A stretch of DNA of 64,000 nt from positions 17,506,034 through 17,570,033 of the forward strand of contig OZ024895.1 in the NCBI GenBank assembly GCA_964017195.1, in the 5' to 3' direction. Source of the stretch: Siderastrea radians. Its lineage: Eukaryota; Cnidaria; Anthozoa; Scleractinia; Rhizangiidae. Positions 51,336-62,866 of this stretch are shown in pieces (position 1 is the first letter of the stretch; the number at the start of each line of letters is the position of its first letter). The position numbers were made by a program, and so were the translations under genes. The notes below the pieces were generated by a model. It was not told the DNA's origin and did no database searches. It saw nothing but the letters and a program-made list of their open reading frames with translations.

Positions 51336-51530
51336 CGAGAAGAATAATAAGACATCACGTCTTTGATCCACATTCGACGCACTTAAAAACTTTAAAACGG
51401 TAAAAACACTGTTAAAATTGCGGAATATATTTCGCTCTTCGTCAGCAATTTTAACAGTGTTTTTACCGTTTTAAAGTTTTTAAGTGCGTCGAATGTGGAT
51501 CAAAGACGTGATGTCTTATTATTCTTCTCG
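51336..51530. mobile_element. Perfect-arm foldback, 195 bp
   Basis: Arms of about 85 bases (starting CGAGAAGAATAATAAGACAT and ending as its exact complement) enclose a loop near 51,420-51,446. CGACACCTCATT occurs at 51,280-51,291 and 51,529-51,540, a candidate target duplication for a 237-bp insertion that includes the hairpin. Arm identity by eye looks complete, implying a young insertion. Confidence 0.75.
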
Positions 51531-51540
51531 ACACCTCATT

Positions 51541-52729
51541 GGTCAGTTAGAAAGACGTCATGTAATTTTAGAATGTGACATGGGAACAACAGATAAAAAT
51601 AACCTTCGCAGCATGGGTGCGAACTAATAATAGATTACAAATAATTATCACGGGGCACGGGGATTCACTTTCTTATAATTACTTCATCCACTCTTGCCTG
51701 TAATAAAATATTTAAAAAAATTTTTCAGGTGCCACTTGTCTCCCAGTTCTCAAAAGAGACCTGAATTCAGAAAATCAGCTATGAGATTACTGTTACATTT
51801 TTATTTTACGTTTTGTTTGTCCTGCTCGAGACACTCTGCCCCAGTTTAGATGTTTACGTCCTTGAGCAAGAAGATTAAAAGGAACAAACGGAAAGAAGTC
51901 CGCAGTGTGCGTTTTAACATTCTGTTTTTCCACGTGCCATATGAATCGGATTGGTACGGGGTAATAAAAAATGGGCTGATAGTTGCAGCCAGAGACCACT
52001 TTTTTTAATGTTGACGTGCGTTCTCGTTGTTAGTTGGTTTAATGTTAAGCGGAAACGACTTTCGTCGGCACACAAATAAGATTAAGGTGGCTCCAAGTAG
52101 TTTTTTGGGGGTCACACTTCCGTTTTTGAATGCGCTTATACATATTCTTCCTTTAGCTCAATGAATCTGAATTTCATACCAGATGTTAGGCTTGGGTAAA
52201 AGTTTTGGATGGTACCCTCTTTATGCTAATCGGCGTTTCCATAGCAACGGTAAAAAATATGGCGAAAAACAGTTTTTCCTAAATATTTTTCGATTTTGGG
52301 GCTATCCGCAACAAGCGAATAAATGCGCTATAATCTACACAGTGTAGCTCACCAAATGGGGAAATCTCAAACAAGTTAAACTGTTCGATTTTTAATAAAT
52401 CGCTCGAACATTTTTAACATGTGTTTTTTCATGTTTAAAACATTAGCGGTAAAAACATTCCATAGGTCTCACAAATTATCATTAAATTATCACAGACCGT
52501 TTTTACAGACTTGCAGTATTACTCCCTGCAAATAGTTCTGACTAGCTCTTCGGCAAGGAAGGGATCGAGCTTTTTCATTCAAATGCAGTTTTGCTTAAGT
52601 GAATGCAACTTAAGCACAGGAACTGCAAAATATATATAAAACTTAACCATTACTTCCGAAACAAAAACTCACCAGACTTAACCCCATGACACTACTTGAC
52701 ATTAGTAGCCACACCAGTCATCGGGTTTT
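51541..52729. other. Gene 1 downstream region
   Basis: No exon recognised. TTAAGGTGGCTCC at 52,083 resembles one end of the TTAA-flanked MITE at 49.4 kb. The rest is AT-rich. Confidence 0.4.
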
Positions 52730-53172
52730 CTAGTACTGATCTTTTTTATTTAGAGGTTCCGTTTTTGACAAAATTTCCATCTTTTTCCTCAGTGTGTCCT
52801 TTGTGCTTTTATGCTGTTCTCCTAAAACGTCTCTTTGGATTTCAAGCGCATTTTCAAGCTCGTCTAAAGCCTCTTTGAATTCTTTTTTAATCACCAGAAG
52901 ATCACTGAGATCAACATGCGAGCGAGCAGTGTCCTCATGAACCCCCAGCAGCTTAATTCGTAAGTCTAGGGCTTGTCTGCTGTATATTACAGCCAGCTCA
53001 ACGTACTCAGACTCTGACGTTCCAATCGCGAGGGCCTTGTACGAGCTAGCCATGTATCGCAGGATTGAAGCGGTCCAGGGGTGGTCACCAAGCTGGACTC
53101 TGTAGACTGGCAAAGTTTCTTCTTTCCAGATGTCGATGGCTTTTTTATGGTCACCACACTCTCGATAGGTAT
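52730..53172 (-). CDS. Gene 1 exon 4, TPR array and stop
   Basis: Acceptor TTTTTTGTCTTTAG, phase 1, then 443 bases to the stop. Repeating helices: NTYRECGDHKKAIDIWKEE, HPWTASILRYMASSYKAL, VIYSRQALDLRIKL, DLLVIKKEFKEALDELENAL, EIQRDVLGEQH. Residue spacing fits TPR/kinesin-light-chain-type repeats, which bind peptide ligands. The lysine-rich tail ends KKDQY. Confidence 0.85.
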
Positions 53173-56100
53173 CTAAAGACAAAAAAAAGGTAGAAGTATT
53201 AACGACATTTGGCTTTTAGGTTTTGGCAGTTCAATATTACGGTGTTTGCCGCACTAGTATGCTTCCACCAACCAATGAAATAGCAGTTTAACCATAAAAC
53301 ATTCACTGATCTGCCCTGCGCACGACTGAGGAAAGCAGCACCGGTTCATAAGCATACAGCATGGGCTTCCAGCATTGATTTGAACTCAAGATCCGATAAA
53401 TTGCATCAACGTGAAACAGATACCACCATCTTTTCGACGGATGATTGAACAAAGTTTAGCTTTTCATTGGTTTCCTAGCAAAAGCTGTCACCATAGCAAC
53501 GTTAATGGACAGCCCCTCATTTAAAATATTGTCGACTATCTCAAAATCTAGTCAGACAATTTATGACGAAACTTGAAGCATTTGAACTACTCAACTTCCA
53601 CTCTGAACAAGGGTTTTATTATTCTTGCTTCTAGCCCATTTTAATGCCATTCACCTGCGATGAATATCTCTGATTGTGTGCAGTCGTGCAGAGCCATAAA
53701 ATATACACAAATTAATTCAAATATTGTAACAGTTATTCAAACAGCCATGGCGCAGAAATCGAGATTTTGCGCGGAAAAGATTCGTAAAATGAGGAAGGCC
53801 AACAATCCTCTCGATTCCACGACACGGTTGCTTTTTTTAATCTAATTTTGCAAACAAGTTCTAAGTTCTGACTAGATTTCGAGATAGTCGAGATTATTCA
53901 AAATGAGGGACTGTCCATTACCGTTGCTATGGTGACAGCTGTTGCTAGGAAACAAATGAAAAATAAACTTTGGTGTGGTATCAAGGAAATCGAAGTTTGT
54001 CTTCTATGCGAAATTTTGATTTCAAAAGATGCAGTCCAAGGTCAAAAAAACTGTCGCGAGCCTCCTTAATGATTACCTCTTCAAGATGGACATCTCTCTT
54101 GGACAGACATATCTTTAACAAAAACACCACTCTTACATTCCAAATTAAGACGGACATTTCCTAGACACCTTTCCAAGAGAGACAATTTTCTAAGACAGGC
54201 ACCTCTCTTAAATGAACACCTCTCTAAGATGGACACCTCTATAAGACGGACACTTCTCTAAGGTGGACACCTCTCTAAGGTGGACACCTCTCTAAGATAG
54301 ACACCTCTCTAAGACAGACACCTGTTTACAATGGACACCTCTCTAAGATGGACACCCCTCTAGGATGGACACCTAACTATGGCGCACACCACTCTAAAGA
54401 GGACACTTTTCTCTTTCAAACAGATACCTTTCTACGGCAGATAGCTCAGTAAGGTCGACGCCTCCATAGACAAAAACCAGACCGAGGTTGTTCCTTTCAG
54501 AGAGAGTGAACTAGTACCTGTACCAGTGAAAAGGAAACTAATGGAATATCAACTGCTGTAATCATAGTTAAGTTCAAATACCCACTTCCAAGATCACAGT
54601 ATCCAGCAGCCGCATATAGTGAAAACCCAAGGTTCTTCCTCATATCAATTACTTTTTGAATTAGTTTGCGTCCTTTTGCTTCTTCACCCTACAAGCCAAA
54701 AAACATCTCAGAATCAACATCTCAGAAAGCAACATATCGTAATTGTGGTGCGGTAGGTTAAGTGGTTGGTTGGTTTGGGACCTCTTCGCAGGAAGGACGA
54801 AAAGACAGGTTGCATTATAGCACCCTCTGCCTTCCAAGCGTTTAGTTGGACTGGCTAATCGTTGAGAAAACTGAAACAAAGTTACTGAAAGGGTGAGCGA
54901 CTGTAAATGCGTGATTGACCAAACTACCCCAACCAAGGAAAACAGTGAACACGAATATACAGTTGCTTTAAGGAACGAAAAGCCGAGAAACTCGGGTACA
55001 TCATAATAAGCTGCTAATCTCCCCGATCAACGACACTGGAACGGACAATGCTTGCTTTTTGTTCTAAATCGTAATGCATACCGACGTATAAATTTATTTC
55101 AAGCTAAAAATCAGTTCACTGCCTTTTAAATAAGAGCAACGTGTTACCTGAAGTGAATAACACAACCCGAGTTTGCAGAGTGTGTTAGCATGCGTCTCGC
55201 ACTTCTGTTGTTCCTCTGACAGTGTCATACGGATGTCATACGCTTGCTGAAACATCTCTAAAGTATCTCGGTCACCCCTGCGATGAGCCACATCACAGAG
55301 ACGACGGAAACCGAGTGAATTTAGACTGTCTGCTAGTCGTTTCTGATCACCCGAATCCTCTGCAATGTCACGGCACTTCTGGTACAGTTTAGTACACTCT
55401 GCGGGCGGAGATAAGACTTTAGCTAAGAAATCCATGACCTCAGCACTGTTGGCCACATCCACGCCAAATTCCTGCTCATCTACGCTGCTTTTGCCCTGCA
55501 GGCAATTCTTAAACGCTTCCATGATGTTTGCTTTCTTATTTCTAAACGTTGATATGGCTTTTTCTGACTCTTTGCTGATGAACTGTTTACTTAAGCATTG
55601 GAGCACTTCGAGGAAATGGTGGTTAAACTTGTACTGTGCTTCTTCACCTACAGCCTCCATCTTCAAAAGCTTTCTCTCGGCCCTGCAGTACTCTCGAACC
55701 AAAGGATGCAAGATGACCTTTCCATTGTTCATTTTCTGAAGTAGAGAGCACTTCACCATCTCCGTTTTAACTGTCTCTGCCTCCAATTTGTCATAAAAAA
55801 GAAACGCTATGTCCTCGCCAGAAAACGCGGTTGGAAAAACCGAGACTCGGACAAGGTTTCCTATTACGTTTTCGGTAGATTTGGAAAGGAATCGACCCAG
55901 TTCCTTATAAACCTGTTCCGCATTGGTCTTCAGGAGTCGTATGGGATTGTCTCTAAGTTCTTGAATTAAAACTGCGGGGTTGAAGCCGTCCTTGAGTAAG
56001 CACGCACAGTGAACAAGAAACAGTGGTATCCCACCACAGAGCTCGCTGAGTTTCTTGGCGAGCTCTTCAGAGTTCGCAATTGACTCCTGAAGTAATCTTA

Positions 56101-58641
56101 GCAGTAATCGGGCAGACGAGTTAGAGTCCAAAGGGTAGAGAGAAACTCTGTGTACTCTTGGTGATGTTAGGCCAACACCTTCTCGACTAGTGAGAATCAG
56201 TTGAAGCCTTGGTGCATATTTCAATAAATATTCCGCAAAGTCATCAAATTCCTTTCCCTGTATCTCTTCTGTGTTGTCCAGTACAACAACCGTGTCTTCC
56301 CGGAGTTCTTTCAACCTGCGCTTGGCTATCGATACAAGATCGTGCCTTTCCGACAAATGCCGACCGCTCAAACGACGAAGGAGCTCGCTGCAGACATCTC
56401 TGAGCTTGTCTTGCTTCTCAATGAAAATAACTGACTTCTTACTCTGTTTATTCTGTAGAAAAACCTGACAGACACGAATTGCAACTTGAGTCTTCCCCAT
56501 TCCCGGAAGAGAAACAATAATGATCATGCGCAGAGGATCTGGGACCTGAGTGAGTTTTTGAATGATTTCATTCACAACATCTTGTCTCCCTATGAAGGGC
56601 GCTGTTAGGCAGGGAAGATTTCCAGCTTCACTGGAGCCTGGTAAAGTTGATGGTCCTGGGGTGAAAAAGAATGGAGACACCTGTTAGGAGGAGCGGTTAG
56701 ATTATAGTCTGAAATAGAGTCGTCCCTTCTGGTTTCTTTCTTCCAAGAGGAGACGGCTGAAATTCAGTCTAGTAAAATTAAAGAATAAGTGTTGCATGAA
56801 CAGTTACAATTTCCCAGAATCAAAAATGGGGCAAGATTAATCGCCAAATAAAATAATCTTGGGAATGGGAAGGCAAGGGTGTGCTTCGGGCTAGCTTTAA
56901 AACTTCGGCAGCTCTCAGGTTCGCTTTCTAACCTTTCTTTTCAACTTCTACCCCCCTCACGGCATTTAAGACATTAAAGCTACAATCAAGGCAATTATCT
57001 TAACACACCTTGCCGTCTTCTACCCCTTCCCTATTTGCAATGTTGAAAGAGTAAAAAATTTGGTATTTGCTTCGTGATATCGCGGAATTTTTTTTCAACA
57101 TTGAATGGGGAGAGGGCTAGTCGCCTACAAGACGTCAACTGTCTCAAAAACTTGTGCCCTGGCTTGTAGTCAACAAGCTCTTTATTTGCCGATGGCATAG
57201 TTCGAAGTGTCCCCTCAACGAACTACGCCGATGTTTGGGAGTAAAACGTGTGCCGATGGGTGAAGAAAATGCTCCTTTTCGTGAAACCTGCTTGCAGTCA
57301 TTCATTCAAGATCAAGACGTTGTACCATAACAATGTAAGTTTTGACTTTGCATGTTGTGCAAATACACTCTTTTTTTAATATAAGAACGTCAATTTCTTA
57401 GCTGACGCTGAACCGAAACCGAATGTTCCAGGATCCTGATGTTCTTATTTTTTTGGGCGATTTGAGCCTGAAACGTTCTTAACAATGTTCTTAAGACTAA
57501 TTGTATAGTATTTCAGCAAATCATAGCTCTCAATGAAAGAAAGAACAAATAGGTCAAGTTCTACCAATTCCCTAAACGTTGTACGTGTTTCAGGTGTTTG
57601 CTTTATTAAAATTCTAGCATTTGAAGCTCAAATAGGCTGTAAATTACTCTGACCAAATTATTACACTGTAGTTTATTCTCGCATATCTTATTGTACAAAT
57701 ATGAAGACAACGTAAAGGCGTTCTTAACAAAATCTCAGCCTGTGTATGTTCTTAGCATGTTCTTAAAATTTTGGCCAATCCCAGCCTCGACGTTCTTATA
57801 AAAAAGGTTCTTATATAAAAAAGAGTGTAAGCGTGACTCCTCAGGAAGAAAATTTATGCAGTAGCCAGACACGCTGAATACAAAACAGTCAGAGCACGGC
57901 AATTGAAACCAACGGCAGGGGGCCAAAGGCTTCGATAGTTCGTTTTATTATATTATTTAGCTCAAGCAACTCGAAATGATAGAGGTTTATCTTTTCTTAT
58001 CCGCGGACATAAAAAGAAATAAAACTCACAAAGATCGGCAATCATTTAAAAGAGGCTGATAGGAAGTATTATATGCTGATTAATCCGGATACAAACAGTT
58101 CGCGGAATATTAAGTGTCACAAATGTGAATTCTAGGAATCAAGCACACGTATAAAATTTGTTCAGTAATCTGTACCGTGGGTACAAAAATTAAAGGAAAT
58201 GTCATATGTTACTTCGATCCTTGATTGTAAAACCTTAATATTTCAAGTCAATGGTTCTGCCAGACCTGCTTCTGCTAAGTGATCGATGTGTGCCCAATGG
58301 ATCATGTCCAATCATGAGCGGGCACCGACTAACATTGCTGAGTTATAGCACTAAATCTCACCTAGTTCCTTGACTTTATCGGCAAGCCTGATATTCCCAA
58401 TGTCTTCCAGTAGTGATACCAAGTACGACACGTCGTCTGGCCCGATTTTACCTCTTATTCGTAGGAAGTTTAAAAACTCTCTTTGGTTCTTAATGGAGTC
58501 AAGTCTTCCTTTCAGCAAGTCGTCTTCGCACAGAAATTTCATCTTGTCTAACTGGTCTTCCGTTATTTCGTCGGCTATTTCGAGTAACAAACGATTAAAC
58601 TCTGCGTTCTTTTGGCCAGTTGTTCCTGTAGACCGCTCCAT
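52730..58641 (-). CDS. Gene 1: DED / NB-ARC / TPR protein (NLR-like), four exons, 777 aa
   Basis: Exons: 58,362-58,641; 55,148-56,655; 54,586-54,688; 52,730-53,172 (2,334 bases, 777 codons plus stop). Junction phases 1, 0 and 1 agree on both sides of all introns. Residues 1-93 form a death-effector domain; about 110-430 an NB-ARC ATPase with GMGKT at 145-149, VVLDN near 221, TSRE near 252, GGIPL near 303 and HPLV near 411; about 435-777 are TPR-like helices. Such proteins sense a ligand through repeats, exchange nucleotide at NB-ARC, oligomerise and recruit caspases or adaptors through DED. The length and full motif set suggest a functional gene. Known coral NB-ARC genes show similar mosaic architectures; ligand and partners are unknown. 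Confidence 0.85.
53451..53971. mobile_element. Foldback MITE in gene 1 intron 3
   Basis: AAAGTTTAGCTTTTCATTGG at the left is inverted at the right end; about 110 bases per arm match, including CTGTCACCATAGCAACG in both orientations. No coding content. Confidence 0.7.
54076..54470. repeat. Minisatellite GACACCTCTCTAAGATG, ~18-19 bp unit
   Basis: About 20 degenerate units of GGACACCTCTCTAAGATG occur in gene 1 intron 3. Variants swap AGATG for AGGTG or AGACG. No coding sense is needed to explain it. Confidence 0.85.
54586..54688 (-). CDS. Gene 1 exon 3, TPR segment
   Basis: A 103-base exon too short for simple ORF calls. Acceptor TTTGGCTTGTAG, phase 0 in; donor CTTGGA(A)|GTGGGT, phase 1 out. 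It encodes GEEAKGRKLIQKVIDMRKNL and FSLYAAAGYCDLG, which joins exon 4 as a continuous TPR (GYCDLGNTYRECGD). Confidence 0.8.
55148..56655 (-). CDS. Gene 1 exon 2, NB-ARC ATPase and first TPR helices
   Basis: Acceptor TTTTTCACCCCAG, 1,508 bases, donor CACTTCAG|GTAACA, phase 0. NB-ARC order: FIGRQDVVNEI, P-loop VSLPGMGKTQVAI, Walker B TVVVLDNTEEI, sensor LQLILTSREG, GxP motif CGGIPLFLVH, and a winged-helix HPLVREYC in the position of the plant/Apaf-1 MHD. The C-terminal third (SLNSLGFRRLCDVAHRRGDR and later KLGLCYSLQ) has TPR-like spacing. All nucleotide-binding residues are present. Confidence 0.9.
56656..58361. other. Gene 1 intron 1
   Basis: 1,706 bases from GTGAGA to TTTTTCACCCCAG. It contains the MITE at 57,364-57,829; nothing else recognised. 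Confidence 0.7.
57364..57829. mobile_element. MITE rich in GTTCTTA, ~470 bp
   Basis: TACACTCTTTTTTT and AAAAAAGAGTGTAA form terminal inverted repeats, extended by inverted ATAAGAACGT. GTTCTTA recurs throughout. It lies in intron 1 of gene 1. No transposase. Confidence 0.65.
58362..58641 (-). CDS. Gene 1 exon 1, death-effector domain
   Basis: The ATG at 58,641 starts MERSTGTTGQ, followed by a DED: FNRLLLEIADEI, LDKMKFLCEDDLLKGRLDSI, REFLNFLRIRGKI, VSYLVSLLEDIGNIRLADKV. The LKFLC-D and L-x2-LL-x2-IG-x-I-R-L patterns are DED hallmarks as in FADD and caspase-8. The donor is AACTAG|GTGAGA, phase 1. The domain would bind other DEDs. Confidence 0.85.
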
Positions 58642-58789
58642 GACTGATGATCGGTCAACAACTCACCGAGCGTGGAGATCATAAACCGATGTCACGGCTT
58701 TTACGTGACGTCAATAATGGGGTCATTCATCATGCACAACATCGTTGTTTTCCTCTAACAAACTGAATCGAAAATAATAGCAGATAGTT

Positions 58790-59352
58790 CTTCATGTAGT
58801 GATACATGGGATGCACTTGTGGGTTACAAGTGTACAATCTAATCTCTCTGCCTTAATGTTAATCTTAGTTCTAATCGCAGGTTTATTAATTCCAAAATAT
58901 GAACGACAGCGTCCACAGCGGGAAGAAACTTCACACTTGAAATTGAATGTCAAACAACCGTCCTTCCTCAATATTTCTAGGCTGCCGAATAAAACGGCGT
59001 CTCAATAGTTCTTCAAGTTCTTCGTCTCTCTGAGGAGGACATAATTAAAGTTTCACAATACGCTTTCTACAAGTGGCGCGTGTTAAGCTTACAAATGATT
59101 CCCCACTTGTAGTTTGCACTTGTAGTTTTCAAGTTGGATTTGTAAAAATACAAGTCGGACTCCTGTAAAAGTTTTATTGAATTGGAAAAGTGCCACATTC
59201 TACAGGTGTAACACTACACCTGTGATTACAAGTCGGAGACTTGTAACAAGGACTTGTAACGATGTCTATTGAACTCATTTTTGCGTGCGTTTGTAGAAAC
59301 AAGTGTCCAGCTTGTAGACTACAAGTGTAAAAGTTTTATTAAATTGACCCCA
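58790..59352. repeat. TACAAG-rich MITE copy, left of LINE
   Basis: Dense with CTTGTA and TACAAG hexamers. It ends TTTTATTAAATTGACCCCAG at about 59,352, the same terminus as the copy at 62,392. Its start (GGGATGCACTTGTGGGTTAC) matches the reverse complement of 62,190-62,215. Boundaries approximate. Confidence 0.55.
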
Positions 59353-59589
59353 GGACGTAATCTTAGTGCAAGATGTGCAAGATCGCTCGTTAATGTTCTG
59401 TTACTTTCACAGGTAAGACCTCTACATTCACGAAGAGACGCATTATAAAATGGCTTGTGTCGGACTGTATGTCACACGGCGATCTTTTTTTAACAGTTCG
59501 AAGGCGCTTTCCCTTAGAAATAAAACATTTACACTTGCAATTTACAAGCTGGACCCTTGTTTTTACCAGCTCAAACAAAAACAAGTTCA

Positions 59590-61796
59590 ATAAACATCGC
59601 TACAAGTCCATTTTACAAGCCTCCGACCTAGGCTTCTTTAGTGATCAGCTGCAATTGATTGGCTTCAGCTCACTCGACGCAGATCTTGCCCGGCAGCCTA
59701 AACGCTTTCGGTCCATCTTTAAGCTCAAGAATAAAATGCAGACTTTCCCTGAAACGATGAGCTCGGGCGATGGCAATCAGCAGGGTCCTCGTGCATCAAC
59801 GCCTCAACAGATCGCCGAGCTGTTTAACTCTTATTTTGTGTCGGTCTTCACTGCCCCCTCAGAGGTCCACACTTCGTCAGCACCTTTTGCGCCCTCACAC
59901 CCCACTTTAAATGAGCTAGAGATCCCGGTGGATTTCGTTTTGACATCTCTCAAACAGCTTGATGTAAACAGAGCAACTGGATCCGACGGAATTCCAGCGC
60001 GCTTGCTGAAGGAAACCGCTGACCAGATCGCACCGTCCTTGACCTTGTTATTTAACAAATCCCTGCGGCTCAGAATTTTTCCGGGGGACTGGAATCTCGC
60101 AAATATTGTACCCATTTTCAAGAAAGGCAATAGAGACTTTGTGGAGAATTATCGCCCTATTTCTCTTCTCCCTGTCATCTCCAAAGTTCTCTTACGTTGT
60201 GTTCTCGCAGGTCTACGGGATCACGTATCCCACCTCATCAGTCGCGAGCAGCATGGTTTTCTAGCCGGTAGATCTTGTGTGACTCAGCTCACTAGTGTCT
60301 TACACTACATTGGCGGTCAACTCGATGCTGGTGAACAAATAGACGTTATATATCTCGACATAGTAGATCACGCCAAGTTACTTAGAAGGTTGCACCAATA
60401 CGGCATTACTGGCAAACTTCACGACTGGTTCCGTTAATACTTACAGGGTCGCAAGCAACAGGTTACAGTTCTCGGAGCCACTTCCCGAGAACTGCCGGTT
60501 ATATCCGGGGTACCACAAGGGTCCCTATTAAGGCTAATAATGTTTCTGCTGTTTGTGGATGATCTCCCAAACACTGTTAAGACATCGAGAGTTGCCTGTT
60601 ACGCTGATGATACCAAGATCTTCAAGAGCATCGATTCTACTACAGACTGTATTGCCCTGCGATCTGATCTTAACGATCTCGTCAGTTGGTCTGAATCATC
60701 TGGGCTCATATTTAATCAATCAAAGTGTAAATACCAGCGCATCACGCGTAAAAGAACCACACAGCACTCTTATACTATCGATGAAACGCCTTTGGAATCC
60801 TGCGATACAGAGAAAGACCCTGGTGTGTGGGTATCAAGCAACCTTACCTCGGACAAACAAGTGGGCAAGAACGTCATGCTAGCCCACATATAAGGCACTA
60901 ATAACCTTACAATCCTATATGAATATATACACCAACTGATTAAAGCACCTACCTCCACTAACACACACTTTCCTTCACTTGTACTCACTTTCCTTCATTT
61001 GTACTCACTTTCCTTCCTTTGTACTCACTTTCCTTCACTTGTACTCACTTACCTTTACATTAGTGCCTTATATGTGGGCTAGCATGACGTTCTTGGCCTA
61101 TATGTGGGCTAGCATGACGTTCTGGCCCATATAATTGAACAGTGTGCGAAAGCTAATAAACTCCTTGGCTTTGTGCGCCGAGCTTCTAGGTACATCCCAA
61201 GCACCCAAACGCGTCGCACTTTGTATCTTTCTATCGTCCGATGCCACCTCGGTTATGCAACCCAAGTATGGTCGCCACAGTCAATTGGCCTACTAAAGCG
61301 AGTTGAGAACGTGCAGCGCCGTGCAACAAAACTAATTTTGAAGCTTCCCTTCCGTTGCGATGTAACCTATAAGACCCGCCACCAACTAACAAATCTGTTA
61401 CCCATCTCATACTGCAACGAATTTTTGGATATAGTGTTATTCTATAAAGCTGTAAACAACCTAGTTTTCGTAGATTGTAAAGCTCTGCCTGTAACTAGAC
61501 GATTAGCGAGATCTACCAGGTCATCGAGCAGCAATGCTATTACTTATATTCCTAACCAAAGTAGAACTGTTGCTTATCAACGCTCATTTTTCATACCCGC
61601 GTGCCGTACATGGAATGGTCTGCCCGCTGAGTTACGCACAAATCACATTTCTCTAGCTTCTTTTAAATGTTTACTCCAATACTCCAGCAGGGCTCTAGAT
61701 CTGTACGACGCTGACGACATCAGAACCTGGAGAACAATCTTTCCCAAGTGCAACACAGCAAAGACTCTCCTGCGCCCGCCGTCTTGCTGCTTTTAG
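59590..61796 (+). pseudogene. LINE reverse transcriptase remnant
   Basis: RT motifs: RATGSDGIPARLLKETADQI, FVENYRPISLLPVISKV, EQHGFLAGRSCVTQLT, VIYLDI, SGVPQGSLL, and the catalytic YADDTKIF. About four codons after YLDI (normally KAFDK) are deleted, and a TAA follows DWFR at 60,435. After the MITE the frame resumes (ANKLLGFVRRASRYIPS) and continues to 61,796 with VENVQRRATKLILKLPFRCD and PACRTWNGLPAELR. The missing motif-A residues and the stop make it inactive. Confidence 0.75.
60870..61091. mobile_element. 222-bp MITE inside the LINE
   Basis: Perfect ~33-base terminal repeats: AACGTCATGCTAGCCCACAT at the left, its complement at the right. The interior has five tandem copies of a ~21-bp ACTCACTTTCCTTCACTTGT unit. 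An extra partial right end is repeated just after it (61,098-61,123). Confidence 0.8.
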
Positions 61797-62059
61797 CAAT
61801 TTGAACTTCCTTCTTTTAGTCATTAGTTATATATTTTATTATTTCATTATATATTATCTATTAGTTGCTTTAGTTATTAGTTATATATTTTATTATTTTA
61901 TTATATATTTTAACGCGGGATCCACTGTAATTGGTTAGGCTGTAGTGGTCTCCCTGCCTAATAATTTTATGTATATGTGTTGTTTTCTTGTTAGGCGAAG
62001 CTAAATTTAAAAAGAATTAAAAAAAGGTGCTCTACACTTGTAAAATAAGGTAGACATCC

Positions 62060-62392
62060 AATTTAATAAAACTTTTATACCAATCCTTCTTGGTTTTTTT
62101 AACAGGGTCCAGCTAGTAAATCACAAGTGCAAATTACAAGTGGCAAGTGCCATAGATTAAAGCAGAAAGATTGGATTTTACACTTAGCCTGTAACCTACA
62201 AGTGCATTCCAGCGGAGCTTACAATTGTAAGGCTACAATTTTAATTTACTCTTGTATCTGACTCGCGCTACACGTGAGTTCCAGTGAATTTTTGTATTTA
62301 CAAATTGGACTCTACACGTGCAAATAACATGTGTGAAAACTACAAGTGTAGGTTTTTTGTCTTTATGTTTATTAAATTGACCCCAGTTTTCA
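62060..62392. repeat. TACAAG-rich MITE copy, right of LINE
   Basis: Runs from CAATTTAATAAAACTTTTA to TTTATTAAATTGACCCCAG, an inverted pair of ends, with CTTGTA/TACAAG repeats between. It is a relative of 58,790-59,352. Confidence 0.6.
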
Positions 62393-62820
62393 ACCGCAAT
62401 TTTTTAAGCCGATCAGAAAATAAGAGCCTTGTAACTTCTGCGGCGTTCGGGGACGCTGCCACTATTTTGCTTATTGTGTTATATTGAACTTCTAGTGAAA
62501 CTATATTTTTAAAACGAAAATTACAACAAAAAGGGAGGGGGGGGGGGACAAAAAAGGATTACGCTCTCCCTGTAATAAGACGTCGAGTGAGTGGGAACAG
62601 AAACTGTACTGAGGATAAAATTAGGGGATTATACCCTCGGTGTACGAACCTGACAATAAACCGCTTATTATAAATTGCGTGGAAACGCAGTTTAAGGATA
62701 CAGGCAATACAGTGCAATATTTCATCATTTTTATTCTGCAATCAGTGATTTCGCTTTGACATTCATGGCTAACAATTTTTATTTTAAATACCATTTACGC
62801 GGCCAAAGGAAAAAAAAATG

Positions 62821-62866
62821 AACGTTTTCTCACCCTGAAGATGACTTAATTAGTCGAAAACGTCCG
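62821..62866 (+). repeat. Hairpin AACGTTTTC...GAAAACGT
   Basis: Nine-base arms surround CTGAAGA and a GACT/AGTC stem. Such CTGAAGATGA...GAAAACG segments are frequent near transposon ends in animals. Recorded as a repeat-associated hairpin only. Confidence 0.45.

Larger units (their letters stand above)
59590..61990 (+). mobile_element. Degraded CR1/Jockey-like LINE
   Basis: RT and C-terminal regions of a LINE remain; the endonuclease is missing. It is interrupted by a 222-bp MITE, has internal stops, and its 3' end lies near an A-rich stretch at 61,990-62,030. TACAAG-rich elements flank it on both sides. Confidence 0.7.

Noticed and set aside
62821..62866. Hammerhead ribozyme
   Set aside because: CTGAAGA and GAAA are present with a short stem between, but the base next to the core does not pair and a third helix is missing.
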